Below are positions 1 to 9,470 of a stretch of 34,261 nt of DNA, in pieces. Location of the stretch: the NCBI GenBank assembly GCA_900660155.1, contig CABFPE010000214.1, positions 925,784-960,044 of the forward strand. Reading direction: 5' to 3'. This DNA is from Hofstenia miamia (lineage: Eukaryota; Xenacoelomorpha; Acoela; Hofsteniidae). A model generated the notes under the pieces. That model saw only the letters and a program-made list of their open reading frames with translations, had not been told where the DNA came from and ran no database searches. Every line of letters begins with the position of its first letter. Position 1 is the stretch's first letter. Both the position numbers and the translations under genes were made by a program.

Positions 1-325
1 TTTTTTCGAAATGAGATAGAAATTAAACAAGTGAGACAGATAGGGTAGCACCAGTCAATAGGTTAAGCACTTTACTTCTGGAAGTTCCGCTTCGGCTGGA
101 AGCCATAGGAATTGGTCATCTTGGTTCTTACCTAAAAGTAGTTCTGTTACTTGGATGAATTACCAATGTTACATCTGTTGTTATAAGTTCTAATCTAAGC
201 TGTTTCTTGGAATCGTGGCTGTACTGAACACTAACTAAACCTTCTGCAGAGTCAATCGAGTTTCTAGCTAAGTCTTACCAGCCACCGATTCTACAATATA
301 GATATGCTAATTATGTCAAGTTCTG
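1..325. other. No gene seen
   Basis: AT-rich with a short GC-richer stretch near 85-110 containing the related pieces 'cttctggaag' and 'cggctggaag'. No open frame, RNA gene or transposon terminus could be supported. Confidence 0.5.
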
Positions 326-433
326 TCAAGATGGGCGCCTTTGCAGTCAGTGGTGTAAGGGTCACTTATTTGTTTTGCCTCAAGATGGGCGCCTTTGCAG
401 TCAGTGGTGTAAGGGTCACTTATTTGTTTTGCC
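326..433 (+). repeat. Perfect 54-bp tandem duplication
   Basis: Positions 326-379 and 380-433 are identical 54-bp units beginning 'tcaagatgggcgcc' and ending 'ttgttttgcc'. The unit is a multiple of three, so the small frame running through it (304-648) stays open. That frame has no recognisable protein features and is probably not coding. The perfect identity points to a recent duplication, or to an assembly error. Confidence 0.9.
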
Positions 434-648
434 CATATATTTTATATATTCCCAGTGTGTATCTTTGCAAAACCCTATGTGATTTTTCATTGATTCATAC
501 TTGGCCTAATATGTATTTCAATGTTAAAGGTAAGGATTATGTTACTTTATTTTCTTATTCAATAACTTATGATATTAAATATACAGGTATAAAAAATAAT
601 ATACAAATTCAAGTTAAATATATTTTTTCTTCACTTTGTGATGAATAA

Positions 649-1333
649 AGACTCAGATCCGGCTATAACTGTCAAAATCCCATGTAGTGTAGCAGGATAT
701 TATAATAGATTATGCAAATTAAAAATCTATGAATTCAACAAGTTGAAAATTCTAAATATAGTGCAATATAAATTATTGCTATATTGATTTGGTGAAATTT
801 GAACTCACATCTACTATACACGTGTACAGCTGTGTTCATCTTACACCACAAATCATAACTTAAATATCATTAAGGCAAAGTTATCTAAAAATGCGAGTTT
901 TCAGAAATATACAATTATCTTTCAAAACAGATTAAGTTGAATACAAAGTGCAAAATAAACTATTAATAACTAAAAAGTACGAAATTTAGCACATATCAAA
1001 CATTTTTTTGCAAAAATTCGTAGTTGCTAAAATTGATTTTAGATGGTATAAGTAAGAATTTTAAATAATTCATAGACTTGTAGTCATCTAAGATTCTAAG
1101 TGTTCAAAGACACTGCCAGGCAATTGAGTGTAAAAAGTTAAAACAAACCAAGCTTCATTTGATATGTTCACACTTTAGTAAATCACATACAAGTTCTTTA
1201 GTAAAATAAAATAATTATTAATAAATGTATACTTAATAAGATGTTATAATTAGCCTTTATTAGTTCATCTAAATAATGTAGTAGAAATTTACTTCTTTTT
1301 AGTGCGCTTTTTGTTTGTTGAAAAAAAACGGGA
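649..1333. other. No gene seen; AT-rich spacer
   Basis: Very AT-rich DNA without a supported gene. A tRNA-like B-box (gagttcaaat) occurs on the minus strand near 797-806, but no complete cloverleaf can be drawn. Confidence 0.5.
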
Positions 1334-1729
1334 CTATTTTTTAAGAATAGTTTTCCAAGGTGAATATCTTTCAACATGTGAAAACTTTGATTTGGCTTGT
1401 GATAAGGTCGAAAATCTAGCATCAAACTCCTTTAATTTTTTATTTAGATATTGCGCCTCTTCAGGCATTTCCTTGACATGTTCTAAACATTGATTAAAAA
1501 GTTTAACATTCTCTTCCATAAGGTTTCCCATTATCTTGTACTTGTTGCTAGTTGATTTAGATTGCTCAATCATATCAATAATACAGTTATTTTCCACTTC
1601 TGCAGTTTTTGATGTGACTACTTCATATGCAGCTACATCAGGAGTATTGCAGATTGTAATTGTTTGGCATTGACATAATAAATGCATTATATGAATGTGA
1701 ATACATATTGAAATGCCAAACTGCTTCAC
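1334..1729 (-). CDS. Possible 3' exon of an unrecognised helical protein
   Basis: A minus-strand open frame. Its last 95 or so codons look coding: they are charged and helix-forming (for example DMIEQSKSTSNKYK, then EHVKEMPEEAQYLNKKLKEF) and end in a basic tail, KTILKK. The first 35 codons are Cys/His/Ile-rich and have no in-frame ATG at the outer end, so they are more likely intron. AG acceptors lie upstream at several points, but none that I tried joins in phase with the frame at 1856-2044. The size and composition resemble small coiled-coil subunits of trafficking or kinetochore complexes, but I recognise no family. Alternatively this is a chance frame. Confidence 0.3.
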   Translation of the reverse strand: MKQFGISICIHIHIMHLLCQCQTITICNTPDVAAYEVVTSKTAEVENNCIIDMIEQSKSTSNKYKIMGNLMEENVKLFNQCLEHVKEMPEEAQYLNKKLKEFDARFSTLSQAKSKFSHVERYSPWKTILKK

Positions 1730-1855
1730 TCCAGTCTTGCAATTACATAAAAATGAATGTACACATATATTGCAGTGGACACATTGTAGTTTGCATTCAT
1801 TTGATTGCAGATTGTTGCAAAATGTAATCCTTACAAAATTGCTTCTTGAATTAGT

Positions 1856-2044
1856 TTACTTAAGTGTCCAGCTGCTAGTTGATGAAGCCAAAAGAGAAAA
1901 TTTGTTCTTTGATGCAATTGCTTCATTGTGCTGACGTCGAATTTTTGCAATTGAAGACGTGATTTTCCCCAAATAATGCTTAATCAACTGATTCTGATAT
2001 GAGGAATGCAGGAATTGCAACAAAATTTCAATAGACTCATCCAT
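1856..2044 (-). CDS. Possible 5' exon of an unrecognised helical protein
   Basis: A 62-codon minus-strand frame starting with ATG (MDESIEILLQFLHSSY) and predicted to be largely helical. Its stop codon overlaps a possible splice donor (CTTAA|GTAAAC on the minus strand), as expected of an exon that is really followed by an intron. It lies just upstream of the frame at 1334-1729 on the same strand and may be its first coding exon, but phase 2 at this donor does not match the acceptors I could find, so one more small exon or a different splice would be needed. No family is recognised. Confidence 0.3.
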   Translation of the reverse strand: MDESIEILLQFLHSSYQNQLIKHYLGKITSSIAKIRRQHNEAIASKNKFSLLASSTSSWTLK

Positions 2045-2640
2045 TCTTATGATTTTTCATCCTTGGCCATGAATGAATATGTTTAATTTGGTAATGGATA
2101 TTTTCAAGTCACATATTGGTATTTACACCAAGGCCAATTCTAAAGCAGATTGCCCATAAGTGCGGCCATGATGCATAAAATTGATTGAAATATTTTCTAA
2201 ATGCATTTGTATTTTATGTAATTTTGCCATATATTAGTGTAAATTTTGTCCACGTCCTCCGCATGAATAAATATTCTATATATTGGTCTAAAATAATATT
2301 GTAAATGCATTTATAGCTTAACATCAAGCACTAATTTTTTCAATTCACTGAACATTTATGGTAAAGAAGCTTGGTAACAAATAGAGATGCTAATAGGAAT
2401 TTTCTTAATCTAATTGCATAAAATTAATTCAGAGGAAGTTTTTGAAATAATAAATTACTAAATATACCTTCATTTTCTTACTTAATCCACATAAATTCTG
2501 TCCTATTATTTCAAGTAATAGGAATTTTATCAAGGCAACAATTTGCTTAAATTTGATTGGTTAGTGCAGTTCTTTTGCTATCACTCAGTACTCCCAACAC
2601 CTGGTTGAGTCTGTCAGTCATTTAAATTAGATGGAGCACA
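2045..2640. other. No gene seen; flank of the retroelement
   Basis: AT-rich DNA. Composition changes near 2570-2640 from AT-rich to the TG/CA-rich, CpG-free composition of the retroelement. No copy of the sequence at 9150-9470 (a possible 3' LTR) is visible here, so no 5' LTR or gag is seen at this end. Confidence 0.45.
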
Positions 2641-2656
2641 GCCTCCTGAAAACTGT

Positions 2657-3081
2657 GTGCATGATGTTTTGGTGATAACCTCATTACTGTGTACTAATGT
2701 CCTCCCTGCTGATGTGAATGGATTGTTAATCAATGTTACTATTGATATGGGAGCCTCTGCTTCCATAATAAGCAACACCTGTTGCAACAAGCTTTGTCTG
2801 CAAAAAGAGGATTTGTTACTGTCTGCAGCACTTCTGGGAACACTATTTCACTGAAGGGTCAGATAAACAACCTCAAGCCATGTATTGACCAAGAATGCTT
2901 CCACATAGACCTTATTGTAGTTGATACCTGCAATTGGCCCTTGCTGTACAATTTCATTCTGGGAAATGATTTCCTTGAGAAGAATGCATGTGTAATAGAT
3001 TACAGTACTAATCAATCTCAATCTGTGAAAGCAAGCCTCAGGAAGAGCTTACAGCCATTTGAAACCAAGAAATATTATTAA
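2657..3081 (+). pseudogene. Retroelement aspartic protease remnant
   Basis: Two overlapping frames together hold a retropepsin-like domain. The first (2657-2854) has the active-site motif D-M-G-A-S in the context TIDMGASASIIS; the usual form is D-T/S-G-A-S. The second (2782-3081) has the distal motif YNFILGNDFLEKN...IDY, matching the 'ILG.DFL...IDY' block near the C-terminus of Ty3-type proteases. The change of frame near 2800-2850 is a disabling indel. The protease would have cut the element's own polyprotein. From 3082 to 3365 the frame is broken and only scattered coding-like composition remains. Confidence 0.8.
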
Positions 3082-3365
3082 CATTAACCAACACCATTGT
3101 TGTGGAACCTTGGCACTGGTGATGAGTTGCTGTCACTACAAGCTCTCCCTATGAGAGTGATGTCATGATTTTGGGACAAAGGGGAAGGCGCCTTCATGGT
3201 CTACATCTTTCTCTGGACCTTTGTCATGTCTCCCTTGGCAAGACTTATGTTACTGTGCTCAATAGTTCTGCACATCTGATCTGAATGGATCCCACCAAGC
3301 TATCTATCATCACAACTCTGGTTTGACTTGAACTTAAAGCAGCTGCCTGTTTACCTGTTCTCACT

Positions 3366-4352
3366 GTGATTCATGATCTGAGTGAACCCAGTGATCCAGT
3401 CCAGATCCCAGTTGTAAATGAGAAGACTCATGGACACCTGAGTCCACAAGAACATGATGCACTATCTGCTCTTTTGAGCCAGCACCATGATGAGTTCAAT
3501 TATGGATCTATTAGTGTTGGTAAGGTGATTGGGGAGCACCACACTATTGAAACTAAGAGTGAACACCCTATTTGGTTGCCAGTTTGAAGGGTACCCAAGA
3601 ATTTACAAGCAGAATATGAACAGATCCTCAGCAATCTCATTGAGAGTGGGATCATTCAGAACAGCAACAGCCTGCATGCAGCACCTACAATCTTTATCTG
3701 CCAAGGCGAGAAGTACTGCCTCTGTGTTGACTTTCAGCACTTGAACAACATCACCATCAAGGATGCATATCCATTACCTCACATCAAGGATCTTCTATAC
3801 AATGCCAGCAAGTACAGTTTGTTCTCATGCTTAGATCTCTGTAAAGCCTATTGGCAGATACCTATGAAGCCTGCCAACATCCTGAAAACCACTTTTATCA
3901 TGCTGTATGGCATTTTCAAGGGGAAATACATGGCCTTTAGGCTTTGTAACTCTCTGGCTACATTTCAGCATTACATTACACATGTACTACAGAATGGGGC
4001 CAATGTTCTCAAACCAGGGATCACAGCATATATGGATGATATTCTTGTTGCTGGACACACATTCTCTGATCATATAGATAAGTTGGGTCACACTTGGAAG
4101 ATCTTGTACAACTCTGGACTCTGGGTCAATGGAGATAAGTGTTTGCTTATCTCACATCAAGTTGCCTTCCTAGGAAGAATGATTGAACCCAGAAGAATAT
4201 CTATAAAAAACAATGTGAAAGACCACCTTGATCATATTGAGACTCCACACTCACACAAGGATGTCCAATGCTTGATGGGCTTTCTCAAATATTATGGCTC
4301 ATTCATTCCTGAGCTAGCCAACAGGACAAAACATATCTCTAATTTGCTCTGA
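3366..4352 (+). pseudogene. Retroelement reverse transcriptase remnant
   Basis: The leader of the domain is at 3366-3587 (LSPQEHDALSALLSQHHDEF, then a motif ending in HPIWLPV and a TGA stop at 3585-3587). The palm and fingers follow in other frames from about 3590, with the longest intact piece at 3741-4352. Visible motifs are a basic-hydrophobic lead-in (NITIKDAYPLPHIKDLL), the first catalytic aspartate in SCLDLCKAYWQIPM, and the YMDD box at 4029-4040 (AYMDDILVAG). The last piece contains the LMGFLKYYGSFIPELA block typical of the Ty3 RT thumb/connection. The frame breaks at 3587, near 3740 and at 4352. YMDD rather than the more common YLDD/YIDD is a mild oddity. The enzyme copied element RNA to DNA; this copy cannot. 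Confidence 0.93.
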
Positions 4353-4359
4353 AAAATGT

Positions 4360-4965
4360 CAAGTTTTGTTTGACGTGGATCAAACAGGAGGAGCTGAAGA
4401 CCATCAAACAAGAACTAAGATGATTCCCAAGTTTGAACACACCCAACTACACCCAGGAATTTATCATCAACTGTGACGTGAGCTCTGTCACCATCAGTGG
4501 TGTATTAAGCCAGATCATTAATGGTCAGGAAAGTCCAGTGCAGTATTTTAGCTGAAAACTCCAAAATGCTGAGCTAAATTATGGAGCAACAAAATCTGAA
4601 ATGCTAGCATTTGTCAAGACCCTGAAGAAGTTTTGATTCTTCATTCTGTGATGTCAGTTCACTGTCTGTACTGATAACTCTGCACTAGCCTAGCTCAAAA
4701 AGTTTTCCAGGGACAAGTCAAACATTGTTGCCCAATGGCTGGAATACCTAAATGATTTTACCTTCACCATCACCCACTGTCCAGGGAGATTACATATCAA
4801 TGCAGACTACTTTACCACCCTTCCCAGTTATGAGCAAGACCTCAGAAAGCTGCCTGGTGAGAAGACTCCTTTCAGGTTCATCCCAGTGAGCAACTACAAA
4901 CTCTTGCCTGATATTAATGCAGATCAGAATGGGAAAGTGGCCAGTGCTGCTGGCCAAAACTGGAG
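4360..4965 (+). pseudogene. Retroelement RNase H remnant and connector
   Basis: Reading through stops, the segment shows the RNase H landmarks of Ty3 elements. The first acidic residue is in INCDVSSVTISGVLSQ (near 4460-4510), the glutamate in ATKSEMLAF (near 4590-4615), and an aspartate in VCTDNSALA (near 4665-4690). These are followed by the family's ITHCPGRLHINADYFTTLP tail (near 4770-4820). At least five in-frame stops (mostly TGA and TAG) interrupt it. The segment runs directly into an integrase C-terminal piece near 4966 without any zinc-binding or catalytic integrase core between them. Confidence 0.8.
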
Positions 4966-5394
4966 ATGAGTCATAGAGGCAGTGAAATTCTTTGTAACAC
5001 AACCATTCACTCTACCACCAAAGTGAGCCCTTTTAAGGCTATGTTTGACCATGAGGCAAGTAAGCCACTATCTATCATGTTTCCAGATTACAATGAACCA
5101 ACCTTGGAGAATTTTGTGAACCAGATGCTGCAAGAATTCCAAGAAGTACATTTTACAATATGTTGGAATACCAACCAGTCAGTTATTTGCCAGAAAAGGA
5201 ACTTTGATAAGAAATTGTATGGCAAACTGCACAAACAAGGAGTTACTGTCTTTGCTTACTTTCCCCATCAGATTACTGATGCCAATCAAGTATTAAAGCT
5301 TGCCACCAATTGGCAAGGACCTTTTACTATAACAAAAGTTTTAGATCACCACTGGTACTTACTAAATAACAGTAAAGTTGTCAATTTCCAGTGA
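4966..5394 (+). pseudogene. Integrase C-terminal remnant (core deleted)
   Basis: This 142-codon frame matches the end of the Ty3 integrase. It begins within the last helix of the catalytic core (CNTTIHSTTKVSPFKAMFDHE, equivalent to the 'AYRTTPHSSTGYSPF.L.YG' block) and runs through the DNA-binding C-terminal domain (NWQGPFTITKVLDHHWYLL). The HHCC zinc finger and the D,D-35-E residues that cut and join DNA are absent, because RNase H sequence ends immediately upstream. The missing part would normally be about 200 residues. The last stop, TGA at 5392-5394, is a further CpG-decay-type stop, since readable sequence continues after it. Confidence 0.85.
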
Positions 5395-6060
5395 CTTAGG
5401 CAAACTATTAAAGATATACATAATGCAGTCATCAACAGTAATTACAAGTTTTCTCTCATCAATGACTGTGTAAATGAGATTGAATATTATGATAACCTCA
5501 CCAAATGCAAAGAAGATGACCTTACACAGGTTAATTATGATAGTAACCTTGGTAGTAGTAGCAACACTATAGCTACTCATGCTTTGCCTGAATGAAAGCT
5601 AGAAACCAGAGATATTTAGATAATTTAAATACCCAGGATTGGGACCTTAATCTTATATCATTGTTTAGTAACCATGAAAAGATCAGAAAATCACCCACCA
5701 GCCAGATGCCATGGGCAAAGACAGATGAACCTGTGAGACAAGATGAATTGATCAACAACACTGAGACAAGTAGATGAAAGTACCTCATGAAAGCAAGAGA
5801 GCCCTGTAGAGGACTCTAGTAGCAGCAGCCACCACTATGAGGAGAGACAACTCTCTCCTCAGGAGCAGACTTCCCATGACTATGCTCATAGACAACTCTC
5901 TGATTGGGAGTGGACCTCAGACAACTACACATGGAAACAACTCTCTGTGCTGGCTCCAAGGAACTTAGAGTGCCTTTTGCCCAACTTACAAACATAACCC
6001 TATCCTGAGTTGACTCAAAACCCCCTCCTAGTCCCAGTCCTTCCTCCCATAATTCAACTA
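5395..6060 (+). pseudogene. Decayed coding-like DNA after integrase
   Basis: In the frame after the integrase stop, readable stretches continue to about 5595 (INDCVNEIEYYDNLTKCKED and neighbouring acidic, Asn-rich sequence). A low-complexity segment follows at 5790-5990, rich in Ser, His, Gln and Glu (SSSSSHHYEERQLSPQEQ) with a loosely repeated 'QLS' spacing. Such segments are common as flexible polyprotein linkers. Open frames on the other strand here are shadows. No domain is recognised. Confidence 0.5.
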
Positions 6061-6660
6061 GCATTAAATCCCAAAAAGCAGAGGAATGTAAAGCAAAGAC
6101 ATCTAAGGTTGGAGATGAGATTCTACATCTGTACTTCATTGCTATACAGAAAGCAGTTTGTTTAGTCTGTGAGAATCTATCAGAGGAAACTAAAAATAAG
6201 CTGAGATGGACATTTGACACCAAAGATCTAAGTTGTTCCATCAATTGTATTCTGTTCATCATTGATGCAGAGCATAGGCCCAAATCAATGCTATTATTTG
6301 TTATGATTTCAAGATGATGGCTGGCATGGCATGACCATATTGGCAAAGCACTGTCCACACAATGTTCTACAAAGACTTCAACCTGTCCCACATATGCCAA
6401 CTTTTAAACAGCAAGGAGAAAATCAAGAAATTTGAATGTGTCAATATTGACTTTGACAATCTGTTAATTGTTTACTTCTTCCACATAAATGAGGTAACTC
6501 ACCTGAAGATTACAGAAAAGATTGAAATCACCTATCAACTCACTAAGGTGGAGAAGATACTTTTAGTCATGTTTCTAAATGAGGAGTACCAAGATACTAT
6601 CCCAGACAAAGTTGAGAGCTTACACTTCTAAATGTAAAACTTTACAGTCTTATACAGCAA
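6061..6660 (+). pseudogene. Decayed reading frame of unknown family (part 1)
   Basis: From about 6061 one frame reads KAEECKAKTSKVGDEILHLY and onward to near 6315. A second frame, 6362-6631, continues as FYKDFNLSHICQLLNSKEKI and then NEVTHLKITEKIEITYQLTK. Both look like ordinary helical protein with coding-type composition and the same CpG loss as the pol region. I do not recognise the family. It could be a gag-like or accessory protein of the element, or a host-derived insertion. Confidence 0.45.
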
Positions 6661-8232
6661 TTCCTACATGCCCACAAGTATGTATAATGCTCACCTTATT
6701 TCAGCCACAAAGATTATTTATACAGATCTGCTCATGTGCAAAAAGATCCCTATGCACCATCTTGCAGTCAACACTTGTTTAACCATCAACACATGTATTC
6801 AGGCTCAGTCTTTGGAGTCAATTAACATCAGCTTGCCTGGCCTCTCTACCATATCAGATCTCCACATCAGCTTTGCCTTCTCACAAAGCACAGCCATGCT
6901 GTAAGAAATCAATGAAGTATGGATGAACCTAAAAGCAGATCACCGTCTGGAAACAGAGTGGCCTAAGATTAACATTCACAGCCTGATTTCACAGTAACAC
7001 CAATCTGTTGAAAGAACTTTAGCTGAGTTATGTCTATCTCACAATATGCAAGACCTCCAAAAATTTTCTGAAAAGTTGTTCTCTGAGAAGTTTGCACCAG
7101 CAATCCAATAGTATGGAGCTATGTGGGTTCTAGCCACCTTTCTTACCATTGATCCTCAAATTCAGCTGGCTCTGTATAAACCAACTTGAGAGAAACTCAC
7201 AAAGTAGTGTCCTCACAAACTCGTCATCAGTCCCACTGCCTGGAAAGTGAAAAATTGCCTCTCCATTCCTGTTCATTGCCCTCATCACCAGGAAAGTCAA
7301 AAAAGTGATGGAATGGTTTGAGAAGTTTTATGCTTGCCTCATTGGATCAGTGTACCTCTTGGTCATCTGCTGCCACAAAAGATTGTCAACCATTTAGGAG
7401 TCACCTTTTCAGACTTAAACATCTTTTCAGATATGCTCAAGAAATATATGTGGGGAGCCACCACTGAGACTAAGTTCCCTTCTCTTAACTCAGAATATGC
7501 TCCCCTGTGCACCAGCTGGCTCATGTGCCACAAGTATGGCTCTATATAGCAATTCCTCTAGCTTGTTGCCCATTATAATGTTCAGTCAAGCACAGAGATT
7601 TTGTTTAACCTGGAACACCTTAACTGCCCAGAGTGTGGATACAGCCACCTCATGAAAACACAGTGACAAGCCACCAAGGATGGTGAGATCATCCCTATTA
7701 CTGTGCTAGGACAGACGATGAAGACACCAGAGCAATCCTACCATGAGGAAGAGCTTTTATCCTCATCAGCTATCAAAGTATTGCCAGCAACTAAAACCCT
7801 GATTGAAGCTGTCAACCTAGAGAAATTTTCTGGATTCACAGTCTCTCCAAAGCTCACATCAGCTTGGTCCATCACTGATAATGAAAGAATTCTAACTATC
7901 AAACACTGCCTGATGAATTTGCTGAGAAACTAGCAATTTTTGATAGAGTTGTTGAGCATAATAGCAACAATGACATACTAGGTCTTATGAAATATTGTCT
8001 TACTGAGATGTTAATCAAAGAAGAGTTGGTCCTCCTACTATTGCCAGGGTGACAACTTACCCTGGACATAGAGTGCACCACAGCCTGCCTATGCCTATTT
8101 ACACCTCAGATTGAAAACTTACAGAGCTATGGACTCTTCAGTGCTTTTTGGGAATCCATTTGAGAAGCCAAAATCAACTATCCTGTCACTATCAGAACAG
8201 CCTCCCTCCAGAGCTAGTCTAGTTTTGCCCAA
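6661..8232 (+). pseudogene. Decayed reading frame of unknown family (part 2)
   Basis: A mosaic of short open stretches separated by stops and frame changes: 7334-7549 (LGVTFSDLNIFSDMLKKYMW) and 7703-7933 (PEQSYHEEELLSSSAIKVLP). Between them, near 7605-7660, is a CPECGYSH motif that could be half of a zinc ligand set (C-x2-C-x3-H), but the second half is not visible. All lie on the plus strand with strong C/T third-position use and almost no CpG, like the upstream pol. Product unknown; probably the same decayed protein as the flanking segments. Confidence 0.4.
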
Positions 8233-9120
8233 TTGGAAGACAACATCAAGAAGAACAATCTCCTCTGTATTCCACCTCTGTGCCTGATGATGCCACTGAT
8301 CCTGCCTTCCTGGAGAGTCAGCTGTGATAGAAAAAAGGTTTCTGCCCACATCACTGATTATATTAATTACATATCAACTGCTGCTGAGATCAATCAGGCA
8401 ATGCAAATGAAAGAGTATAAGGAAACCTGTGATGCACTGCTGGAAGGTGGAAATCCTGAACACATATATATTGATGGGAAACTAACCATCAAAGACATCT
8501 TTCAAAGAAGGCAGCCCATTTCTGCCAAACTGGAAAAGATCCACAGGACCATCAATTCCCTTGATCCTTGCGTTGTAATTATGTTCCAGGCAGGAGGTGA
8601 TCTCATGTTGACAAATAAAGCTGAGATGATCACCTGATACTATGATATTACCAAACATATTGAAATCATTAACATGTTACATGCTGGCTTCATCAATCCT
8701 GAAGAAATGATGCTCCAGCAGGTAAATGAGTACTGTTCACTCTTTGTTGATCATGCCACACATATGGTGTCCCTCCAAGACGTTTTTCTCCATTTTTACC
8801 CTGATATGAAGATCAAAGCTGAAGATGCACACACCTCTGACACTGAAGCCCTAATGACACTTCTCATTGCCCTCAAGGGCCTCTGGCTGTACAAATGTTT
8901 TTACAACACCTTCACTAGAAGATTAAACATATTAAGATGCAACTGTCCCATTAGTTCTAGGCTACTGGAGCTCAAGCATTTTAGGCTATGCATTGAAACA
9001 ATCACTCAATGGGAGGCACTTATGCAAGTAACTAGGTGACCATGGTATGCAGAGGGTTCATCCTGGGATTATGTGCTGCCAAAAGAAATGGTTGAAGAAG
9101 CCCAGAAGCTGTTATATGGT
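8233..9120 (+). pseudogene. Decayed reading frame of unknown family (part 3)
   Basis: The best-preserved part of the unassigned region. One frame runs 8233-8637 (IYIDGKLTIKDIFQRRQPIS, then VVIMFQAGGDLML). After one TGA stop the same frame continues through 8674-9039 (FVDHATHMVSLQDVFLHFYP, then AEDAHTSDTEALMTLLIALK) and, past another TGA, to about 9115. The D-A-H-T-S-D-T-E-A-L segment recalls the third motif of DnaQ-like 3'-5' exonucleases, but the first two motifs are not convincing, so I do not assign that function. It sits just upstream of the element's LTR-like end, so it is probably the element's last protein. Confidence 0.45.
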
Positions 9121-9129
9121 CCTACTCTC

Positions 9130-9470
9130 CAACTATTACCACAAACTTAACCAGGCAATGGGGAGCATGTAGAGCCACTCTAGACCCTTTATTTATTTTC
9201 TTTTTATTTATTAGGCACTCTCTAATTAACTTGGTGCTATTACCATCATTTATTTTGTGATTTCTATTAATTGTTATTACTTTGAACTTAGTTTTCAAAT
9301 TTAGTGTAATTATCCCCTTGATTAATGAGTATGTGTAATTGCTTGTTTAGTTTGTCAGGGAAAAAGTGAATTTTGTAAAATGGTAAATACTTACCTTTTT
9401 CTGTATAAAATAGGGAACTTATTGTAATCATTGTCAAATAAATCTCATTCTCACTGGATAATGTTTGCTC
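9130..9470 (+). mobile_element. Possible 3' LTR or 3' end of the element
   Basis: Directly after the last decayed frame there is a purine run (ggggagcatgtagag, 9160-9174) that could be a polypurine tract followed by a TG start. A TATA-like box (tataaaatag) follows near 9403, then an AATAAA signal near 9440 and the readable end of an untranslated region. That order is what a U3-R LTR segment would show. No matching 5' copy is present in the window, so the assignment cannot be confirmed by terminal identity. Confidence 0.4.

Larger units (their letters stand above)
2640..9470 (+). mobile_element. Decayed Ty3-like LTR retrotransposon remnant
   Basis: Order on the plus strand: aspartic protease, reverse transcriptase, RNase H, integrase tail, then about 3.5 kb of decayed coding-like DNA, then an LTR-like 3' end. 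This protease-RT-RNase H-integrase order is that of Ty3/gypsy elements. The whole block shares one composition: GC-richer than its surroundings, TG/CA-rich, and with only about nine CpG dinucleotides by eye. Many in-frame stops are TGA where arginine (CGA) would be expected, the signature of methylated CpG decay. Several frameshifts and a large internal deletion are present, so the copy is dead. No 5' LTR or clear gag was found, so the 5' end is missing or was never here. Outer limits are approximate. Confidence 0.85.

Noticed and set aside
790..855. tRNA-like sequence on the minus strand with a B-box (gagttcaaat) and partly pairing ends
   Set aside because: Only about 57 bases between the pairing ends and no proper anticodon or D arm; at best a worn tRNA-derived SINE piece.
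1302..1493. Plus-strand frame opposite the helical minus-strand frame
   Set aside because: Shadow of the better-supported minus-strand frame; no protein features.
5816..6400. 194-codon open frame on the minus strand
   Set aside because: It is antisense to the decayed retroelement reading frames and has no family features; a shadow of CpG-poor coding DNA.
8545..8910. Possible DnaQ-like (DEDDh) exonuclease or SGNH-like motifs in the decayed frame
   Set aside because: Only the last motif (DAHTSDTEAL) is suggestive; the first acidic motif is not present and the spacing is too short for the exonuclease fold.
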